This document shows positions 39,080-48,842 of a stretch of DNA of 64,000 bases, piece after piece (the first letter of the stretch is position 1; every line of letters starts with the position of its first letter). The DNA lies in NCBI GenBank assembly GCA_963738615.1, contig CAVTXI010000012.1, positions 186,001 through 250,000 of the forward strand, in the 5' to 3' direction. The notes beneath the pieces were generated by a model, which saw nothing but the letters and a program-made list of their open reading frames with translations, had not been told where the DNA came from and ran no database searches. Position numbers and translations under genes: made by a program. Origin of the DNA: CAVTWY01 sp963738615. Lineage in GTDB: Bacteria; Pseudomonadota; Gammaproteobacteria; Burkholderiales; Burkholderiaceae_C.

Positions 39080-40099
39080 ATGGGCATCGACCTTCCGATC
39101 GTGTGGGCCGTGATCATCCTCTTCGGCGTGATGATGTACGTGGTGATGGACGGCTTCGACCTCGGCATCGGGCTGCTCTACCCGTTCTTCCGCGGCAAGG
39201 ACGACCGCGACGTGATGATGAACACCGTCGCGCCGGTGTGGGACGGCAACGAGACTTGGCTGGTGCTTGGCGGCGCCGGTTTGTTGGCTGCGTTTCCGAC
39301 CGCGTATGCGGTGGTGCTGAGTGCCTTCTACCTGCCGCTGATCGGCATGCTGATCGGCTTGATCTTCCGCGGCGTGGCGTTCGAGTTCCGCTTCAAGGCA
39401 TCCGCCGCGCGCCGCGGCTGGTGGGACAAGGCCTTCATTGGCGGCTCGCTGCTCGCCACGTTCTGCCAGGGCGTCGTGCTCGGCGCGTTCATCACCGGCA
39501 TCCCCGTGGTCAACGGGCGCTACGCGGGCGGCGGGCTCGATTGGCTGACGCCGTTCGCGCTCTTCACCGGCGCGGGGCTGGTCGCCACCTACGCGATGCT
39601 CGGCGCGACCTGGCTGATCATGAAGACCGACGGTCTGCTCCAGTTGCGCATGCGCCTGGTGGCGCGCACGCTGGCCTGGGTGCTGCTGCTCTTCATTGCC
39701 GCGATCAGCTTGTGGACGCCGCTCGCGCTGCCGCAGGTGGCGCAGCGCTGGTTCACCTGGCCCAACCTCGCGTTCTTCGCGCCGGTGCCGCTGCTCGTGC
39801 TCGTCTCGATGATCGGGCTGTCGCGCTCGCTCGCCACGGCGCATGCGGGCCGCAACGATGGCGCGCCGTTCGTCTGGACGCTGGCGCTCGTGTTCCTCGG
39901 CTACAGCGGGCTGGGCATCAGCCTGTGGCCGAACATCGTGCCGCCGTCGCTGTCGATCCAGGCCGCCGCGGCGCCGCCGCAGAGCATGGGCTTCGCGCTC
40001 GTCGGTGCGCTGTTCGTCATTCCGCTGATCCTGATGTACACGGCCTGGGGCTACTGGGTGTTTCGCGGCAAAGTGCGCCGCGACGATGGGTATCACTGA
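39080..40099 (+). CDS. cydB: Cytochrome bd ubiquinol oxidase subunit II
   Basis: A 339-residue membrane protein with about eight or nine membrane segments. CydB signatures: MYVVMDGFDLGIGLLYPFFRGKDDRDVMMNTVAPVWDGNETWLVLGG at the N-terminus and AFEFRFKA after the third segment. It pairs with CydA to reduce oxygen at low tension. I see no CydX/DUF2474 small-subunit gene directly after it; the gap instead has short tandem repeats. Confidence 0.94.
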   Translation: MGIDLPIVWAVIILFGVMMYVVMDGFDLGIGLLYPFFRGKDDRDVMMNTVAPVWDGNETWLVLGGAGLLAAFPTAYAVVLSAFYLPLIGMLIGLIFRGVAFEFRFKASAARRGWWDKAFIGGSLLATFCQGVVLGAFITGIPVVNGRYAGGGLDWLTPFALFTGAGLVATYAMLGATWLIMKTDGLLQLRMRLVARTLAWVLLLFIAAISLWTPLALPQVAQRWFTWPNLAFFAPVPLLVLVSMIGLSRSLATAHAGRNDGAPFVWTLALVFLGYSGLGISLWPNIVPPSLSIQAAAAPPQSMGFALVGALFVIPLILMYTAWGYWVFRGKVRRDDGYH

Positions 40100-40120
40100 T
40101 GAGCCTCGGCGGCCCGAGGC

Positions 40121-40164
40121 ATGAGGCAGCCATGAGGCAGCCATGAGGCAGGCATGAAGCAGAC
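40121..40164. repeat. 11-bp tandem repeat after cydB
   Basis: ATGAGGCAGCC twice in a row (40121-40142), then ATGAGGCAGGC and ATGAAGCAGAC, decaying. It lies in the 133-bp gap between cydB and the GYD gene and codes for nothing recognisable. Confidence 0.8.
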
Positions 40165-40232
40165 AGCGCGGAGGTCGTGATGGCAACGAGACCGCCGCGC
40201 CGCAATGACACCGTTGCCGCAAGGAGCAAGTG

Positions 40233-40526
40233 ATGGGCAAGTACGTGCTGTTGGGCAATTGGACCGAGCAAGGCGCGCGCAACGTCAAAGACACCGTGAA
40301 GCGCTCGCGCGCTGCGCGTGAAGCGTTTGCCGCGATGGGCGTCAACGCGCGCGAATGGTTCTTCACGCTCGGCGCCTATGACGTGGTGCTGACGGTCGAG
40401 GCCCCCGACGACGAAACGCTGACGCGCGCCGCGCTCGCGCTGGCGCAGCAGGGCAATCTGCGCACGACGACGCTGCGCGGGTTCGGCGAGAAGGAGATGG
40501 AGGCGATGCTTGCCACCCTGCCCTGA
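40233..40526 (+). CDS. GYD domain-containing protein
   Basis: A 97-residue protein of the GYD family (ferredoxin-like fold, function unknown): YVLLGNWTEQGARNVKDTVKRSRAAREAF, WFFTLGAYDVVLTVEAPDDE, and TLRGFGEKEMEAML. ATG 40233 is preferred to the GTG at 40230 because AAGGAG lies 6 nt before the ATG. Nothing in the context fixes its role. Confidence 0.85.
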   Translation: MGKYVLLGNWTEQGARNVKDTVKRSRAAREAFAAMGVNAREWFFTLGAYDVVLTVEAPDDETLTRAALALAQQGNLRTTTLRGFGEKEMEAMLATLP

Positions 40527-40557
40527 CGCCCCCGTGTTCGTCGGGCGTTACCCTCTC

Positions 40558-40576
40558 AGCGCGCGCACGGCGCGCT
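40558..40576. other. GC-rich hairpin between the GYD gene and mobA
   Basis: AGCGCGC, 5-nt loop, GCGCGCT: a perfect 7-bp stem. A second, weaker inverted repeat (ACGCCC 40526-40531 with GGGCGT 40543-40548) lies just before. No T-run follows, so termination is uncertain, but it may separate two transcription units. Confidence 0.4.
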
Positions 40577-40604
40577 CAACCGAGGCAAACCTGATGGAGA
40601 CACC

Positions 40605-42502
40605 ATGCAGTTCTACCTGAACGGCTACGCACCCGGCGACCCCGACATCCGCAAAGAGAAGCTCCCGACGCTGTCGACGTGCTTGTCATCGGCAGCGGGC
40701 CCGCCGGAGCATTGCTGGCCGCACAGCTATCGAACTTCCCCAGCATCAGCACGCGACTGATCGAACGTCGCGACGGCCCGCTGCAGGTTGGCCAGGCCGA
40801 CGGCATCGCCTGCCGCACGGTCGAGATGTTCGAGGCATTCGGCCTGGGGCACAAGCTCGTGCGCGAAGCGTACTGGGTGAACGAAACCGTCTTCTGGCGC
40901 CCGTCGAAGGAAGACCGCGGGCGCATCGAGCGCACCGGCCGCATCCAGGACACCGAAGACGGCCTGTCGGAGTTCCCGCACGTCATCGTCAATCAGGCGC
41001 GCCTTCAGCAATACCTGCTCGACTTCATGCGCATGTCGCCGACGCGGCTCGAAGCGAACTATGGGCTGGAGTTCGTGACGCTGAAGGTCGAGTCCGAAGG
41101 AGAGCATCCGGTGGTGGTGACGCTGCGTGATGTGGCGACCAACACGCAGAGCACCGTGCGCGCCAAGTACGTGGTTGGCTGCGACGGTGCACGCAGTCAG
41201 GTGCGTGACGCGATCGGCGCCGTGCCAAGTGGTGACTTCGCCAACCACGCCTGGGGCGTGGTGGACATGCTGGCCACGACCGACTTCCCCGACATCCGGC
41301 TGAAGGCCGCGATTCAGTCCGGCGACGAGGGCAACATCCTGCTGATCCCGCGCGAGGGTGGCTACATGGTGCGGCTGTACGTGGACCTGGGCGAGATCGA
41401 CCCGAACAAGCGCGATGCCTTCCGCGACAAGCACACGCAGGAATCGGTGATCGCGACAGCGCAACGTGTGCTGCGCCCCTACACGCTCGACGTGCGAAGC
41501 GTGGTGTGGTTCGCGGTCTACCAGGTCGGCCAGCGCGTGACCGACCGGTTCGACGATGTGCCCGCCGAGCAAGCCGCTGAAGGGTCAGCACGGCGCCTTC
41601 CGCGCGTCTTCATCGCGGGCGATGCCTGCCACACGCACAGCGCGAAGGCCGGCCAGGGCATGAATGTGTCGATGCAAGACGCGTTCAACCTCGGCTGGAA
41701 GCTCGCGTCGGTGCTCGAGGGGCGTGCCAAGCCGGAACTGCTGCGCACCTACAACGCAGAGCGTCAGGCCATCGCGCAGGGGCTGATCGACTTCGACAAG
41801 GAGTGGTCGAAGATCATGGCGTCGCCACCGAAGGACCCGAAGCATCCGGAACTGGGCGGCGTCGATCCGCAGGAGCTTCAGGCGTACTTCGTGAAGTCGG
41901 GTCGCTACACCGCCGGGGTGGCGACGCACTACGCGCCCACGACGGTGCTGACGGCGCAGGCCACGCACCAAAGCCTGGCGAAGGGCTTCACCGTCGGCAT
42001 GCGTTTCCACTCCGCACCGGTCGTGCGGCTGGCCGACGCGAAGCCGATGCAGTTGGGTCATGCCGCCCGTGCCGATGGTGCTTGGCGCATCTACGCTTTC
42101 GCTGACGCGAGCGGCAAGCGCCTGCGCGAACTTGCCGCGTTCCTGGCGGACTCGCCAGCGTCACCGCTGCGTCGCTTCACGCCGAGCGGGGCCGACATCG
42201 ACAGCGTGATCGACGTTCGCGCGATCTTCCAACAAGTGCACCGCGACCTGAAGGTGCAGGAACTGCCTTCGATCTTGCTTCCACGCAAGGGAAGCTTCGG
42301 CCTTGTCGACTACGAGAAGGCGTTCTGCCCTGACCTGAAGAACAGCGCCGACATCTTCGACCTGCGCGGCATCGACCGTGCGAAGGGAGCGATGGTGATC
42401 GTGCGTCCCGACCAGTACGTGTCGAACGTGTTGCCGCTGGACGCGCACGACGAACTGGCTGCGTTCTTCGGGCAATTTCTTCTCCAACGCCATTCGTCTT
42501 AA
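40605..42502 (+). pseudogene. mobA: 3-Hydroxybenzoate 4-monooxygenase-like FAD monooxygenase, frameshifted
   Basis: A flavoprotein of the phenol 2-monooxygenase/MobA group, about 632 residues when repaired. It has the FAD motif DVLVIGSGPAGALLAAQL, QADGIACRTVEMFEAF, DTEDGLSEFPHVI, the second FAD motif RVFIAGDACHTHSAKAGQGMN, and the C-terminal thioredoxin-like domain (GIDRAKGAMVIVRPDQYVSNVLPL). These blocks follow MobA of Comamonas closely, so conversion of 3-hydroxybenzoate to protocatechuate is the best guess. The first 20 residues (MQFYLNGYAPGDPDIRKEKLP) are in another frame; one base is missing at about 40660-40664. A phenol 2-monooxygenase activity cannot be excluded. Confidence 0.82.
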
Positions 42503-42511
42503 AGGTACTGC

Positions 42512-44776
42512 ATGACAAACCGCTTGTCCCTCACCCGCCCGCTCGCTGCCGCCATCAGCGTGCTTGTCGCCGGTTGCGCCAACGTCGGCACGGCGCCGTC
42601 CGCGCCGGCCGTTCACGCACGCAACAAACCGCTGCTCACGGTCGATGGCCTGAAGTTCAAGGACTCGAACGCCAACGGCAAGCTCGACGCGTACGAGGAT
42701 TGGCGCCGCCCGATCGACGCGCGCGTCGCCGACTTGGTGGGGCAGATGACGCTCGAGGAGAAGGCCGGACTGATGCTGATCCAGACGCTGAACGGTGGCT
42801 GCGACGGTGCCGTGCAGCCCCAGGCCGCTGCCTTCGTGAATCAGCAGCAGATGCACCGCTTCATCATCCGCAACGTGGTGAACGCGACCGGCACCTGTGG
42901 TCAGGACGCGGGCATCCGTGCCGGCTCGCAGCTCACGCCGCAGCAGGCCGCGAAGTTCACCAACAGCGTGCAAGCGTTGGCCGAAAGTACGCGGCTGGGC
43001 ATCCCCGCCCTGTTCAAGTCCAACGCGCGCAACCACTTCGAACGCGACGCGCGCACCGGCATCAACAACTCGTCGGGCGTGATGACCGAGTTCCCGAAAG
43101 AGGCCGGCATCGCCGCGGCCGCGCTGGGCGAAGAGTTCCGCAAGACCGGCAAGACGAGCGTCGGCGACATGGAGGTCGTGCGCCAGTTCTCGCGCGTGAT
43201 GGGTGCCGAGTGGCAGGCCGTCGGCATTCGCGGCATGTACGGCTACATGGCCGACCTGGCGACCGAGCCGCGTTGGTACCGCGTGCACGAAACCTTCACC
43301 GAAGACGCCGACCTGGCGGCCAACATCATGAAGACGTTGGTCGAGCACCTGCAGGGCGGGCCGCTGAACCCGAAGTCGCCGGTGGCGCTGACGATGAAGC
43401 ACTTTCCCGGTGGCGGCCCGCAGGAACTGGGCCTTGATCCGCACTACGCGTTCGGCAAGAACCAGGTCTACCCGGCCGGCAACTTCGGCTGGCACCTGAA
43501 GCCGTGGAAGGCCGCGGTCGATGCCGGCGTGTCGTCGATCATGCCGTACTACGGTGTGCCGATCAACGTGACGCACGAAGGCGTCAAGTACGAGCAGACC
43601 GGCTTCGCATTCAGCAAGCAGGTCGTCACCGATCTGCTGCGCGGCAAGCTCGGGTTCAAGGGCTATGTCAACTCCGACACCGGCGTCATCAACGACCGCG
43701 CCTGGGGCCTGGAAGGCAAGACCGTGCCCGAGCGCGTGGCCGCGGCGATCAACGGCGGCACCGAAACGTTGTCGGGCTTCCAGGACGTGAAGACCATCAC
43801 CGATTTGGTTGCCGCAAAGCTGGTCAGCGAAGCACGCGTCACCGAAGCGGCGCGTTGGCTGCTGAAGCCGATGTTCGAACTGGGCCTGTTCGAAAACCCG
43901 TACGTCGATGAAGCCAAGGCAGGCAGCGTCGTCGGCCAGGCCGCGTTCCGCGAGGCCGGCCTGGACATGCAGCGCAAGTCGGTGGTGCTGCTGCAAAACA
44001 GGAACAAGGCGCTGCCACTGGCCGCTGGCGCCAAGGTCTACACGATGGGCCTGGACACCGCCGATGCGCAGAAGGTGTTCGCTCAGGTGATCAACGGCGA
44101 GGCCGGCGCCGACGGCAAGCCGCTGGCGCGCGACACCAACGGCAACGTCACCGGCCGGCCCTCGGCAGCGGGATTTGATCGCGCGATCATCCGCGTCGAG
44201 GTTGGCAACACCGGCACGGGCGTCTACCGCAGCAAAGACCCTGCCACCGGCGCCAATCCGGCGTTCCTTAATCCGCTGACCGGCAAGGTCTGGGGCGCGA
44301 CCGACCAGTGCGTCACGCACCCGGCGGCCAACCCACTGTGTGTCGATGACGGCCACCTCGGCGCACCGCAGCCGCTGGGGCTGGTGTTCGGCGGCGCGTT
44401 CCCGTGGGAAGCGAACAACCTGTCGTTCACGACGATGGCCGCGTCGAAATCGTGGCGCATTTCGCCGTCGCTGGCCGACATCCAGGCGGTGATGAAGGAG
44501 ATCGGCGCCGACAAGGTGGTGCTCAGCATCAACTTCCGCCAGCCCTACGTGATCGACGAAGCCAGCGGCTTCAGACAGGCCGGCGCCATCGTCGCCGGCT
44601 TCGGTGTCGGCAACACCGCGCTGCTCGACGTGCTGGTCGGCAAAGCCAAGCCGCAAGGGAAGCTGCCGTTTGCACTGGCCAATAACCTGCAAGCGGTGAT
44701 CGACAACCAGCCCGACGCGCCGGGATACCCGACCAAAGACACGCTGTACCCTTTCGGCTTCGGCCTGAGTTATTGA
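42512..44776 (+). CDS. Glycoside hydrolase family 3 lipoprotein
   Basis: A 754-residue GH3 enzyme (beta-glucosidase-like). The signal sequence ends with a lipobox (LVAGC), so it is likely anchored in the outer membrane or periplasm. GH3 features: EEKAGLMLIQ, ALTMKHFPGGGPQELGLDPH, and the nucleophile Asp in GFKGYVNSDTGVIND (the usual SDW is SDT here). The C-terminal alpha/beta sandwich ends with TLYPFGFGLSY. It directly precedes the aldarate genes, suggesting that it releases a hexuronate or glucose unit from a glycoside; this is inference from position. Confidence 0.88.
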   Translation: MTNRLSLTRPLAAAISVLVAGCANVGTAPSAPAVHARNKPLLTVDGLKFKDSNANGKLDAYEDWRRPIDARVADLVGQMTLEEKAGLMLIQTLNGGCDGAVQPQAAAFVNQQQMHRFIIRNVVNATGTCGQDAGIRAGSQLTPQQAAKFTNSVQALAESTRLGIPALFKSNARNHFERDARTGINNSSGVMTEFPKEAGIAAAALGEEFRKTGKTSVGDMEVVRQFSRVMGAEWQAVGIRGMYGYMADLATEPRWYRVHETFTEDADLAANIMKTLVEHLQGGPLNPKSPVALTMKHFPGGGPQELGLDPHYAFGKNQVYPAGNFGWHLKPWKAAVDAGVSSIMPYYGVPINVTHEGVKYEQTGFAFSKQVVTDLLRGKLGFKGYVNSDTGVINDRAWGLEGKTVPERVAAAINGGTETLSGFQDVKTITDLVAAKLVSEARVTEAARWLLKPMFELGLFENPYVDEAKAGSVVGQAAFREAGLDMQRKSVVLLQNRNKALPLAAGAKVYTMGLDTADAQKVFAQVINGEAGADGKPLARDTNGNVTGRPSAAGFDRAIIRVEVGNTGTGVYRSKDPATGANPAFLNPLTGKVWGATDQCVTHPAANPLCVDDGHLGAPQPLGLVFGGAFPWEANNLSFTTMAASKSWRISPSLADIQAVMKEIGADKVVLSINFRQPYVIDEASGFRQAGAIVAGFGVGNTALLDVLVGKAKPQGKLPFALANNLQAVIDNQPDAPGYPTKDTLYPFGFGLSY

Positions 44777-44805
44777 TCCATCCAATATCCCGCCCGGAGA
44801 CCACG

Positions 44806-46131
44806 ATGCCCTCCCCGCTGATCACCGGCCTTCAAGTCATTCCCGTCGCCGGGCGCGACAGCATGCTGCTCAACCTCAGCGGTGCGCATGGGCCGTTCTT
44901 CACGCGCAACATCGTCATCCTGAGCGACAGCGCGGGCCACATCGGCGTGGGTGAGGTGCCGGGCGGCGAGAAAATCCGCCAGACGCTCGAAGACGCACGT
45001 GAGTTGTTGCTCGGCCGTCCGATCGGCGACCACCTGCGCATCCTGCAGCAGGCCACGGCCAAATTCGCCGATCGTGATGTCGGCGGGCGCGGGTTGCAGA
45101 CCTTCGATCTGCGCATCGCGATCCACGCCGTCACCGCGCTCGAGTCAGCGCTGCTGGATCTGCTGGGCCAGCACCTCGAAGTGCCGGTGGCCGCACTACT
45201 CGGCGAGGGCCAGCAGCGCAGCAAGGTCGAGATGCTCGGCTACCTGTTCTTCATCGGCGACCGCGCGAAGACCGATCTGCCCTATGTCACCGATCCCGGC
45301 GCGAAAGACGCCTGGTCGCGCGTGCGCCATGAGGCCGCGATGACGCCGCAGTCGGTGGTGCGCCTGGCCGAGGCTGCCTACGAGCGCTACGGCTTCAACG
45401 ACTTCAAGCTGAAGGGCGGGGTGCTGCGCGGCGAAGACGAAGTGGCCGCCGTCATCGCGCTGCACGAGCGCTTTCCGCAAGCGCGCGTCACGCTTGACCC
45501 GAACGGCGGCTGGCTGTTGAAGGAAGCCATTCGCTTGATGCGCGACGCGCGCGACGTGGTGGCGTATGCCGAAGACCCTTGCGGCGCCGAAGACGGTTTC
45601 TCGGGCCGCGAAGTCATGGCCGAGTTCCGCCGTGCCACGGGTCTACCGACGGCCACCAACATGATCGCTACCGACTGGCGCCAGCTAAGCCATGCCTTGT
45701 CGCTGCAATCGGTCGACATCCCGCTCGCCGACCCGCACTTCTGGACCATGGCCGGCTCGGTGCGCGTGGCGCAGACATGCCGGGACTGGGGTCTGACCTG
45801 GGGTTCGCACTCGAACAACCACTTCGACGTCTCGTTGGCGATGTTCACGCATGTCGGCGCTGCGGCGCCGGGCAAGGTGACGGCGATCGACACGCACTGG
45901 ATCTGGCAGGACGGTCAGCGCCTGACGAAGGAGCCCTTGCAGATCAAAGGCGGCTTCGTCACGGTGCCGAAGAAGCCGGGACTGGGTATCGAGCTCGACA
46001 TGATCGAAGTCGAAAAGGCGCATCAGCTCTACAGGAAGCACGGCCTGGGCGCACGCGACGACGCGATGGCGATGCAGTACCTGATCCCGAATTGGAAGTT
46101 CGATCCCAAGCGCCCCGCGCTTGTCCGATGA
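44806..46131 (+). CDS. gudD: Glucarate dehydratase (enolase superfamily)
   Basis: A 441-residue enolase-superfamily dehydratase turning D-glucarate (and often L-idarate) into 5-keto-4-deoxyglucarate. Catalytic residues expected for GudD are all visible: the KxK in DFKLKGG, D and N of TLDPNGGW, E of YAEDPCGAE, N of PTATNMIATD, H of WGSHSNNHFD and D of AIDTHW. ATG 44806 is used because of its GGAG site and the family start; a longer frame begins at 44773. It precedes garL by 47 nt. Confidence 0.92.
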   Translation: MPSPLITGLQVIPVAGRDSMLLNLSGAHGPFFTRNIVILSDSAGHIGVGEVPGGEKIRQTLEDARELLLGRPIGDHLRILQQATAKFADRDVGGRGLQTFDLRIAIHAVTALESALLDLLGQHLEVPVAALLGEGQQRSKVEMLGYLFFIGDRAKTDLPYVTDPGAKDAWSRVRHEAAMTPQSVVRLAEAAYERYGFNDFKLKGGVLRGEDEVAAVIALHERFPQARVTLDPNGGWLLKEAIRLMRDARDVVAYAEDPCGAEDGFSGREVMAEFRRATGLPTATNMIATDWRQLSHALSLQSVDIPLADPHFWTMAGSVRVAQTCRDWGLTWGSHSNNHFDVSLAMFTHVGAAAPGKVTAIDTHWIWQDGQRLTKEPLQIKGGFVTVPKKPGLGIELDMIEVEKAHQLYRKHGLGARDDAMAMQYLIPNWKFDPKRPALVR

Positions 46132-46178
46132 TCGGCCGTGACTGATTCGCTGCCTTTCTCGTGAACCGGATTCAAACC

Positions 46179-46985
46179 ATGAGTACGCCCTACACCGCAT
46201 TCCCCAATCGCTTCCGCCAGGACCTGATCGCCGGCAAGCGGCTGATCGGCTGCTGGTGCTCGCTGGGCAGCCCCATCACCACCGAGGTGCTCGGCGTGGC
46301 CGGCTTCGACTGGATCCTGCTCGACGCCGAACACGCACCCAACGATGTGCTGAGTCTGATTCCGCAATTGATGGCGTTGAAGGACAGCGCCAGCGCGCCG
46401 GTCGTGCGGCCGTCGTCGAATGACGTGGTCGAGATCAAGCGCCTGCTCGATGCCGGGTTCCACAACTTCCTGATTCCCTACGTCGAAAGCGCCGACGAGG
46501 CCACGCGCGCGGTGGCCGCCACGCGTTATCCGCCGGCTGGCGTGCGCGGCGTGTCGGTATCCCAACGCAGCAACCGCTACGGCAGCGTCGCCGATTACTT
46601 CAAGGTCGTCAACGACAACATTGCGGTGATGCTTCAAATCGAGAGTCGCACCGGTGTCGCAGCGGCTGCAGCAATCGCGGCCGTCAATGGTGTCGATGGC
46701 CTGTTCATCGGTCCTTCGGATCTGGCCGCGGGTTATGGCCACCTCGGCAATCCCACCCACCCCGAAGTGCAGGCCGCGATGGTTGCAGTATTCGCTGCGG
46801 CCAAGGCCTCCGGCAAGCCGGTGGGTATCCTGTCGCCGGTCGAGGCCGACGCCAGGCGCTATCTCGACATGGGCGCGAGCTTCGTCGCCGTCGGCAGCGA
46901 TCTGGGTATCTTGCGGATGGGAACTCAGGCGCTGGCCGACAAGTATCGAAGCCCGGGTGCGGCTGCGATCGCCGCGCAGTATTGA
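46179..46985 (+). CDS. garL: 5-Keto-4-deoxy-D-glucarate aldolase
   Basis: A 268-residue class II aldolase (HpcH/HpaI family) cleaving 5-keto-4-deoxyglucarate to pyruvate and tartronate semialdehyde. It matches E. coli GarL over nearly its full length: IGCWCSLGSPITTEVLGVAGFDWILLDAEHAPNDVLS, RYPPAGVRGVSVS, GLFIGPSDLAAGYGHLGNPTHPEVQ and FVAVGSDLGILR. It shares only family-level similarity with the aldolase at 1260. Downstream product enzymes (garR, garK) are not in the window. Confidence 0.93.
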   Translation: MSTPYTAFPNRFRQDLIAGKRLIGCWCSLGSPITTEVLGVAGFDWILLDAEHAPNDVLSLIPQLMALKDSASAPVVRPSSNDVVEIKRLLDAGFHNFLIPYVESADEATRAVAATRYPPAGVRGVSVSQRSNRYGSVADYFKVVNDNIAVMLQIESRTGVAAAAAIAAVNGVDGLFIGPSDLAAGYGHLGNPTHPEVQAAMVAVFAAAKASGKPVGILSPVEADARRYLDMGASFVAVGSDLGILRMGTQALADKYRSPGAAAIAAQY

Positions 46986-47004
46986 TCTTTCGGGTGGCAC
47001 GCTC

Positions 47005-47859
47005 ATGACCAAAGTCGCGCTGTCGGGTGCCTCGGGCAACATGGGTCGGTTGCTGCGCGCCGAGTTGCAGAAACTCGGCATCGACCTTCGCAGCGCCGGC
47101 GGCAGAACGCCTCTCGTGCCGCTGCGCGCGGGCGAGGACGTGATGCATGGCGACCTGCGCGATCCGGCCACGGTCGACCGGCTGCTGCAGGGCGTCGACG
47201 TGCTGATCCACCTGGCCGGCACCAGCGTCGAGAAGCCCTTGCCGGAAGTCATCGAGAACAACCTGGTTGCGCTGCACCAGGTATACGAAGGTGCGCGCCG
47301 CAACAAGGTACGGCGTGTCGTCTTCGCCAGTTCGAACCATGCGTTCGGCATGCATTCGGTCGATACCAAGCTCGAACTCGATGCGCCGTTTCGCCCCGAC
47401 GGCTTCTATGGCTTGTCCAAGGCCTGGGGTGAATTGATGGCGCGCATGTATTGGGACAAACATGGCATCGAAGGTATTTCGCTGCGCATCGGCAGTTGCG
47501 AGAAAGAGCCCGCGAATTTCCGCCACCTGAGTACTTGGTTCTCGCACGAGGACACGGTGCAGGTCGTCATGCGATGCATTTCCGCACCGAACGTCGGCTA
47601 CCTGGCGGTCTGGGGCGTGTCGAACAACACCCGCAGCTACTGGACGCCGAATGCGGCCTCGCGCCTGGGCTACCAGCCGCAAAGCAACGCCGAAGACCAT
47701 GCCGAGCGTATCCTGCAACTGACCAACCCGCTCGATCCCGTCGCGCAGCAATACCAGGGCGGCGGTTTCGTGACGATCGACTACACGCCACCTGCGGCGC
47801 GACCTCCCTTGTCACCATCCGAACCATCCGAACCATCTGACATTCCGAGGAACCCATGA
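47005..47859 (+). CDS. udh: Uronate dehydrogenase (cluster 2)
   Basis: A 284-residue NAD-dependent uronate dehydrogenase paralogous to that at 2955. Rossmann motif SGASGNMG, HLAGTSVEKP, FASSNHAFG and the catalytic Y-x3-K in FYGLSKAW are present; RIGSCEKEPANFRHLSTWFSHED is closer to the Agrobacterium Udh than the cluster 1 copy. The C-terminus ends in a proline-rich tail encoded by short repeats (CATCCGAAC units near 47817-47840). It overlaps the dctP start by 4 nt (ATGA). ATG 47005 has only a weak ribosome site. Confidence 0.88.
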   Translation: MTKVALSGASGNMGRLLRAELQKLGIDLRSAGGRTPLVPLRAGEDVMHGDLRDPATVDRLLQGVDVLIHLAGTSVEKPLPEVIENNLVALHQVYEGARRNKVRRVVFASSNHAFGMHSVDTKLELDAPFRPDGFYGLSKAWGELMARMYWDKHGIEGISLRIGSCEKEPANFRHLSTWFSHEDTVQVVMRCISAPNVGYLAVWGVSNNTRSYWTPNAASRLGYQPQSNAEDHAERILQLTNPLDPVAQQYQGGGFVTIDYTPPAARPPLSPSEPSEPSDIPRNP

Positions 47860-48842
47860 TGAAACTTCAGCCCAGACGATTTGCCAGCCACGTCCTGACC
47901 ACCGCGGTGCTCGCCGGCTTCGGCTTGGTGGCCCAAGCCACCGAATTCCGCTCGGCCGACACCCACAACGCCGACGACTACCCGACGGTGGTGGCGGTGA
48001 AGAAGATGAGCGAGTTGCTCGAAGCCAAGAGCGGCGGCAAGCACAAGATCAAGGTCTTCAACAAGCAGGCGCTGGGTTCCGAGAAGGAAACCGTCGATCA
48101 GGTGAAGATCGGCGCGCTGGACCTCACGCGCGTCAATGTCGGCCCGATGAACGCCATCTGCCCCTTGACGCAAGTGCCTACGATGCCGTTCCTGTTCGAC
48201 AGCATCGCGCACATGCGCAAGGTGCTCGACGGCCCGGTCGGTGAAGAAATCCTGAAGAGCTGCGAGTCCGCCGGCTTCGTGGGCCTGGCCTTCTACGACA
48301 GCGGCGCACGCAGCATCTACGCCAAGAAGCCCATCAAAACCATCGCCGACGCCAAGGGCCTGAAGATCCGCGTGCAGCAGTCGGACCTGTGGGTCGCGCT
48401 GGTCAGCGCGATGGGTGCGAACGCCACGCCGATGCCCTACGGCGAGGTCTACACGGGCCTGAAGACCGGCCTGATCGACGCGGCCGAGAACAACATCCCC
48501 TCGTTCGACACCGCCAAGCACGTCGAGGCGGTGAAGATCTACTCGAAGACCGAGCACTCGATGGCCCCCGAGATCCTGGTCATGAGCAAGATCATCTTCG
48601 ACAAGCTGCCTGCTGCCGAGCAGGCGTGGGTGCGCGCCGCGGCCAAAGAGTCGGTCACGTTCCAGCGCCAGAAGTGGGACGAGCAGGAAGCCAAGTCGCT
48701 GGCCAACGTCAAGGCACAAGGCGCCGAGATCGTCGACGTGGACAAGAAGTCGTTCCAGGCCGCCATGGGCCCGGTGTACGAGAAGTTCATGACCAGCGCG
48801 GACATGAAGCGGCTGGTGAAGGCGGCGCAGGACACGAAGTAA
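47856..48842 (+). CDS. dctP: TRAP transporter solute-binding protein DctP (copy 2)
   Basis: A 328-residue DctP-family binding protein. The signal peptide (MMKLQPRRFASHVLTTAVLAGFGLVAQA) is unlike that of copy 1, but from ATEFRSADTH to the end the two proteins are identical. This copy sits in a complete dctPQM operon with udh, gudD, garL and garD, so it is probably the parent locus; ligand likely a hexuronate or aldarate. Two ATG codons overlap at the start; the first couples to the udh stop. Confidence 0.92.
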   Translation: MMKLQPRRFASHVLTTAVLAGFGLVAQATEFRSADTHNADDYPTVVAVKKMSELLEAKSGGKHKIKVFNKQALGSEKETVDQVKIGALDLTRVNVGPMNAICPLTQVPTMPFLFDSIAHMRKVLDGPVGEEILKSCESAGFVGLAFYDSGARSIYAKKPIKTIADAKGLKIRVQQSDLWVALVSAMGANATPMPYGEVYTGLKTGLIDAAENNIPSFDTAKHVEAVKIYSKTEHSMAPEILVMSKIIFDKLPAAEQAWVRAAAKESVTFQRQKWDEQEAKSLANVKAQGAEIVDVDKKSFQAAMGPVYEKFMTSADMKRLVKAAQDTK

